In this document: positions 37,020 to 41,451 of the stretch, in pieces
Numbering within the stretch: the first letter of the stretch is position 1
Layout of the letters: each line of letters starts with the position of its first letter
Assembly: GCF_000003605.2 (NCBI RefSeq)
Contig: NW_003152919.1
Location: 1 to 41,451 of the forward strand
Origin: Saccoglossus kowalevskii
Lineage: Eukaryota > Hemichordata > Enteropneusta > Harrimaniidae
Direction of reading: 5' to 3'
DNA length: 41,451 nt
Made by a program: the position numbers and the translations under genes
Notes under the pieces: model-generated
Seen by the model: only the letters and a program-made list of their open reading frames with translations
Databases searched by the model: none
What the model was told of the DNA's origin: nothing

Positions 37020-37560
37020 ATAGCTGCCTTTATGCAGAACACCCCAATGATGAACCCATTGCTTTGTTCTACTCCTCCATAGCTGCCTTTATGCAGACCA
37101 CCCCAATGATGAACCCATTGCTTTGTTCCACTACTCCATAGCTGCCTTTATGCAGAACACCCCAATGATGAACTCATTGCTTTGTTCTACTCCTCCATAG
37201 CTGCCTTTATGCAGAACACCCCGATGAGGAACCCATTGCTTTGTTCAACTACTCCATAGCTGCCTTTATGCAGAACGCCCGATGAGGAACCCATTGCTTT
37301 GTTTCACTACTCCGTAGCTGCCTTTATGCAGAACACCCCAATGATGAACCCCATTGCTTTGTTCTACTCCTCCACAGCTGCCTTTATGCAGAACACCATG
37401 ATGAGGAACCCATTGCTTTGTTTCAACTACTCCATAGCTGCCTTTATGCAGAACGCCCGATGAGGAACCCATTGCTTTGTTTCACTACTCCATAGCTGCC
37501 TTTTATGCAGAACACCCCAATGATGAACCCATTGCTTTGTTCTACTCCTCCATAGCTGCC
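37020..37560 (+). repeat. Block M, copy 1 (partner 40732-41272)
   Basis: The offset is 3712 at gcagacc (37093/40805), aactcattgc and accatgatgagg (37395/41107). This copy has three extra single bases between 37335 and 37505 that the partner lacks. Confidence 0.83.
37335..37510. other. Patch of one-base homopolymer insertions
   Basis: There are three isolated +1 changes in base runs: gaaccccattg (extra c, near 37350), ttgtttcaactact (extra t, near 37422) and gccttttatgcag (extra t, near 37502). The sister block at 41050-41220 lacks all three. They convert 59-bp and 58-bp spacing locally and keep a minus-strand frame open over 37266-37472. I read them as likely consensus errors. Confidence 0.6.
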
Positions 37561-38049
37561 TTTACGCAGAACACCCCAATGATGAACCCATTGCTTTGTT
37601 CTACTCCTCCATAGCTGCCTTTATGCAGACCACCCCAATGATGAACCCATTGCTTTGTTCCACTACTCCATAGCTGCCTTTATGCAGAACACCCCAATGA
37701 GGAACCCATTTCTTTGTTCCACTTCTCCATAGCTGCCTTTATGCAGAACACCCTAATGATGAACCCATTGCTTTGTTCTACTCCTCCATAGCTGCCTTTA
37801 TGCAGAACACCACGATGAGGAACCCATTGCTTTGTTCAACTACTCCATAGCTGCCCTTATGCAGAACGCCCGATGAGGAACCCATTGCTTTGTTTCACTA
37901 CTCCATAGCTGGCTTTATGCAGAACAACCCAATGATGAACCCATTGCTTTGTTCTACTCCTCCATAGCTGCCTTTATGCAGAACACCCCGATGAGGAACC
38001 CATTGCTTTGTTCAACTACTCCATAGCTGCCTTTATGCAGAACGCCCCG

Positions 38050-39350
38050 ATGAGAAACCCATGCTTTGTTTCACTACTCCATAGCTGCCTTTATGCAGAA
38101 CACCCCAATGATGAACCTATTGCTTTGTTCCACTACTCCATAGCTGCCTTTATGCAGAACACCCTAATGATAAACCCATTGCTTTGTTCCACTACTCCAT
38201 AGCTGCCTTTATGCAGAACGCCCGATGAGGAACCCATTGCTTTGTTTCACTACTCCATAGCTGCCTTTATGCAGAACACCCCAATGATGAACCCATTGCT
38301 TTGTTCTACTCCTCCATAGCTGCCTTTATGCAGAACACCCCAATGATGAACCCATTGCTTTGTTCTGCTCCTCCATATCTGCCTTTATGCAGAACACCCC
38401 AATGATGAACCCATTGCTTTGTTCCACTACTCCATAGCTGCCTTTATGCAGAACACTCCAATGATGAACCCATTGCTTTGTTCCACTACTCCATAGCTGC
38501 CTTTATGCAGAACACCCAAATGATGAACCCATTGCTTTGTTCCACTACTCCATAGCTGCCTTTATGCAGAACACCCCTATGATGAACCCATTGCTTTGTT
38601 CCACTTCTCCATAGCTGCCTTTATGCAGAACACCCTAATGACGAACCCATTGCTTTGTTCTACTCCTCCATAGCTGCCTTTATGCAGAACACCCCGATGA
38701 GGAACCCATTGCTTTGTTCAACTACTCCATAGCTGCCTTTATGCAGAACGCCCGATGAGGAACCCATTGCTTTGTTTCACTACTCCATAGCTGCCTTTAT
38801 GCAGGACACCCCAATGATGAACCCATTGCTTTGTTCTACTCCTCCATAGCTGCCTTTATGCAGAACACCACGATGAGGAACCCATTGCTTTGTTCAACTA
38901 CTCCATAGCTGCCCTTATGCAGAACGCCCGATGAGGAACCCATTGCTTTGTTTCACTACTCCATAGCTGCCTTTATGCAGAACACCCCAATGATGAACCC
39001 ATTGCTTTGTTCTACTCCTCCATAGCTGCCTTTATGCAGAACGCCTGATGAGGAACCCATTGCTTTGTTTCACTACTCCATAGCTGCCTTTATGCAGAAC
39101 ACCCTAATTATGAACCCATTGCTTTGTTTCACTACTCCATAGCTGCCTTTATGCAGAACACCCCAATGATGAACCCATTGCTTTGTTCCACTACTCCATA
39201 GCTGCCTTTATGCAGAACACCCCAATGATGAACCCATTGCTTTGTTCCACTACTCCATAGCTGCCTTTATGCAGAACACCCCAATGATGAACCCATTGCT
39301 TTGTTCCACTACTCCATAGCTGCCTTTATGCAGAACACCCCAATGATGAA
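38050..39350 (+). repeat. Block N, copy 2 (partner 21580-22880)
   Basis: The offset is 16471 at aacctatt (38114/21643), gaacactcca (38451/21980), acgcctgatgagg (39041/22570) and aattatgaac (39102/22631). The first 600 bases recur again at 40172-40770 (offset 2122, gaacactcca at 40573), giving a tandem step of 36 monomers minus 2. Confidence 0.84.
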
Positions 39351-40080
39351 CCCATTGCTTTGTTCTACTCCTCCATAGCTGCCTTTATGCAGAACGCCTG
39401 ATGAGGAACCCATTGCTTTGTTTCACTACTCCATAGCTGCCTTTATGCAGAACACCCTAATTATGAACCCATTGCTTTGTTTCACTACTCCATAGCTGCC
39501 TTTATGCAGAACACCCCAATGATGAACCCATTGCTTTGTTCCACTACTCCATAGCTGCCTTTATGCAGAACACCCCAATGATGAACCCATTGCTTTGTTC
39601 CACTACTCCATAGCTGCCTTTATGCAGAACACCCCAATGATGAACCCATTGCTTTGTTCCACTACTCCATAGCTGCCTTTATGCAGAACACCCCAATGAT
39701 ATGAACCCATTGCTTTGTTACACTACTCCGTAGCTGCCTTTATGCAGAACACCCCAATGATGAACCCATTGCTTTGTTCCACTACTCCGTAGCTGCCTTT
39801 ATGCAGAACACCCCAATGATGAACCCATTGCTTTGTTCCACTACTCCATAGCTGCCTTTATGCAGAACACCCCAATGATATGAACCCATTGCTTTGTTCC
39901 ACTACTCCATAGCTGCCTTTATGCAGAACACCCCAATGATGAACCCATTGCTTTGTTACACTACTCCGTAGCTGCCTTTATGCAGAACACCCCAATGATG
40001 AACCCATTGCTTTGTTCCACTACTCCATAGCTGCCTTTATGCAGAACACCCCAATGATGAACCCATTGCTTTGTTCTACT
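39000..40080 (+). repeat. Six-monomer tandem step (352 bp) and continuation of the block
   Basis: The unit acgcctgatgagg then ccctaattatg occurs twice, with ccctaattatg at 39102 and 39454. After the second copy the sequence matches 22632-23257 at offset 16823, which equals 16471 plus 352. The 352-bp insertion is therefore specific to this copy, and the flanking block is otherwise co-linear. Confidence 0.84.
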
Positions 40081-41451
40081 CCTCCATAGCTGCCTTTATG
40101 CAGAACACCCCGATGAGGAACCCATTGCTTTGTTCAACTACTCCATAGCTGCCTTTATGCAGAACGCCCGATGAGGAACCCATTGCTTTGTTTCACTACT
40201 CCATAGCTGCCTTTATGCAGAACACCCCAATGATGAACCTATTGCTTTGTTCCACTACTCCATAGCTGCCTTTATGCAGAACACCCTAATGATAAACCCA
40301 TTGCTTTGTTCCACTACTCCATAGCTGCCTTTATGCAGAACGCCCGATGAGGAACCCATTGCTTTGTTTCACTACTCCATAGCTGCCTTTATGCAGAACA
40401 CCCCAATGATGAACCCATTGCTTTGTTCTACTCCTCCATAGCTGCCTTTATGCAGAACACCCCAATGATGAACCCATTGCTTTGTTCTACTCCTCCATAG
40501 CTGCCTTTATGCAGAACACCCCAATGATGAACCCATTGCTTTGTTCCACTACTCCATAGCTGCCTTTATGCAGAACACTCCAATGATGAACCCATTGCTT
40601 TGTTCCACTACTCCATAGCTGCCTTTATGCAGAACACCCAAATGATGAACCCATTGCTTTGTTCCACTACTCCATAGCTGCCTTTATGCAGAACACCCCA
40701 ATGATGAACCCATTGCTTTGTTCCACTTCTCCATAGCTGCCTTTATGCAGAACACCCTAATGATGAACCCATTGCTTTGTTCTACTCCTCCATAGCTGCC
40801 TTTATGCAGACCACCCCAATGATGAACCCATTGCTTTGTTCCACTACTCCATAGCTGCCTTTATGCAGAACACCCCAATGATGAACTCATTGCTTTGTTC
40901 TACTCCTCCATAGCTGCCTTTATGCAGAACACCCCGATGAGGAACCCATTGCTTTGTTCAACTACTCCATAGCTGCCTTTATGCAGAACGCCCGATGAGG
41001 AACCCATTGCTTTGTTTCACTACTCCGTAGCTGCCTTTATGCAGAACACCCCAATGATGAACCCATTGCTTTGTTCTACTCCTCCACAGCTGCCTTTATG
41101 CAGAACACCATGATGAGGAACCCATTGCTTTGTTCAACTACTCCATAGCTGCCTTTATGCAGAACGCCCGATGAGGAACCCATTGCTTTGTTTCACTACT
41201 CCATAGCTGCCTTTATGCAGAACACCCCAATGATGAACCCATTGCTTTGTTCTACTCCTCCATAGCTGCCTTTATGCAGAACACCCCGATGAGGAACCCA
41301 TTGGTTTGTTCAACTACTCCATAGCTGCCTTTATGCAGAACACCTGATGAAGAACCCATTGCTTTGTTTCACTACTCCATAGCTGCCTTTATGCAGAACA
41401 CCCCAATGATATGAACCCATTGCTTTGTTACACTACTCCATAGCTGCCTTA

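Larger units (their letters stand above)
1..41451 (+). repeat. 59-bp satellite (tandem repeat) array filling the window
   Basis: The landmark ccatagctgcc recurs about every 59 bases from one end of the window to the other, always on the + strand. Dividing the window length by 59 gives about 700 monomers. A clean monomer is 9270-9328; by hand count it has 18 C, 8 G, 15 A and 18 T (44% GC). The segments gctgcctttatgcag and aacccattgctttg are nearly invariant, while the block between them and the tail before the next unit vary. Lengths are mostly 59 bp, with 58-bp (gcccgatgagg) and 61-bp (gatatgaac) types. I saw no insertion of unrelated DNA and no orientation switch. Family knowledge: arrays of this size are typical of eukaryotic heterochromatin. 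The species, locus and any function are not determinable here. The repeat identification is certain; its biological role is unknown. Confidence 0.98.
32540..41451 (+). repeat. Type II satellite region, copy 4, running to the window end
   Basis: From 32540 to about 33900 the sequence follows 8395-9700. Bases 33900-34245 hold a cluster of gtacag monomers with small insertions. Bases 34245-36960 follow 22610-25260 (offset 11635) and 36434-37194 follow 5200-5960 (offset 31234). From 38050 onward the sequence follows 21580-23260 with a 352-bp repeat and a 2122-bp tandem step. The last 420 bases resemble 29000-29400 (offset 12039). The array runs off the window with gcctta. No gene is seen. Confidence 0.85.

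Noticed and set aside
37266..37472. 68-codon minus-strand open frame with repeated VLHKGS
   Set aside because: The peptide repeat is the reverse complement of the satellite unit. Three one-base insertions keep the frame open, and the sister block lacks them.
38008..38202. 64-codon + strand open frame
   Set aside because: It is satellite sequence. It is open because the unit at 38041-38075 has gatgagaaacccatgc, with local one-base changes. It has almost the same translation as the 34.2-kb frame.
1..41451. CRISPR array
   Set aside because: Regular spacing suggested it, but there are no unique spacers between conserved repeats. The whole 59-bp unit is repeated with point variants, and no cas genes are present.
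1..41451. Coding minisatellite (repeat protein)
   Set aside because: The unit length is not a multiple of three, and each unit contains tag and taatgatga stops on the + strand and further stops on the minus strand, so no long frame exists.
1..41451. CENP-B box or telomere repeat within the monomer
   Set aside because: I looked for the CENP-B box pattern (ttcg...a..cggg) and for ttaggg-type runs. Neither is present as a repeated motif. The minus strand has only a single attaggg within a unit, not a telomeric array.
1..41451. Undescribed multi-gene system
   Set aside because: I scanned for non-repeat segments on both strands and found none. There are no genes to form a system.

Overview
The whole 41,451-base window is one head-to-tail satellite (tandem repeat) array. 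The unit is about 59 bp, giving roughly 700 copies, all in the same orientation. I found no single-copy sequence, protein-coding gene, RNA gene, transposon or inverted segment. Both window edges lie inside the array, so neither flank is visible. Megasatellite-scale DNA of this kind points to a eukaryotic chromosome, in centromeric, pericentromeric, subtelomeric or other heterochromatic DNA. Nothing in the window identifies the species or the chromosomal position, and I do not recognise the monomer as a named satellite family.

A typical monomer is 9270-9328. Its fixed landmarks are ccatagctgcctttatgcag, then a variable block (aacaccctaatgatg, aacaccccaatgatg, aacgccctaatgatg, aacaccccgatgagg, aacgcccgatgagg or aacaccccaatgatatg), then aacccattgctttg, then a variable tail (ttccactact, ttctactact, ttctactcct, ttcaactact, tttcactact or ttacactact). 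The variable block and the tail are strongly linked. Monomer types recur in fixed order, which defines a higher-order structure. Lengths of 58, 59 and 61 bp belong to particular types.

Layout by dominant monomer type. Type I (taatgatg with tctactact or tccactact): 1-3010, 12600-13560, 25480-27645 and 31300-32540. Type II (ccccaatgatg, gatgagg and gatatg monomers with mixed tails): 3010-12600, 15430-25480, 27645-29520 and 32540-41451. Type III (ctgtgttc, gtacaacaccg, ttaagcag and gctacc variants): 13560-15430 and 29520-31300. Within and between these regions, blocks of about 0.3 to 2.7 kb recur at constant offsets: 885, 1004, 1062, 1243, 2122, 2657, 3712, 5966, 6547, 11394, 11635, 12513, 16412, 16471, 17119, 19068, 24145, 24320, 31234 and 31581 bp. 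Copies differ by scattered substitutions and by gain or loss of whole single monomers. This is the pattern expected from repeated unequal exchange and segmental amplification inside an array.

No genes work together here. The unit length leaves remainder 2 when divided by 3, and each monomer carries stop codons on both strands, so the reading frame rotates and closes every few monomers. The only open frames above 60 codons fall where local one-base indels or variant monomers disturb that rotation. The useful content is the array architecture: block duplications, junction monomers, CpG-type diagnostic sites, a strong C-over-G strand bias, and a few indel-dense patches that may be assembly errors. 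I see no support for a novel gene system.
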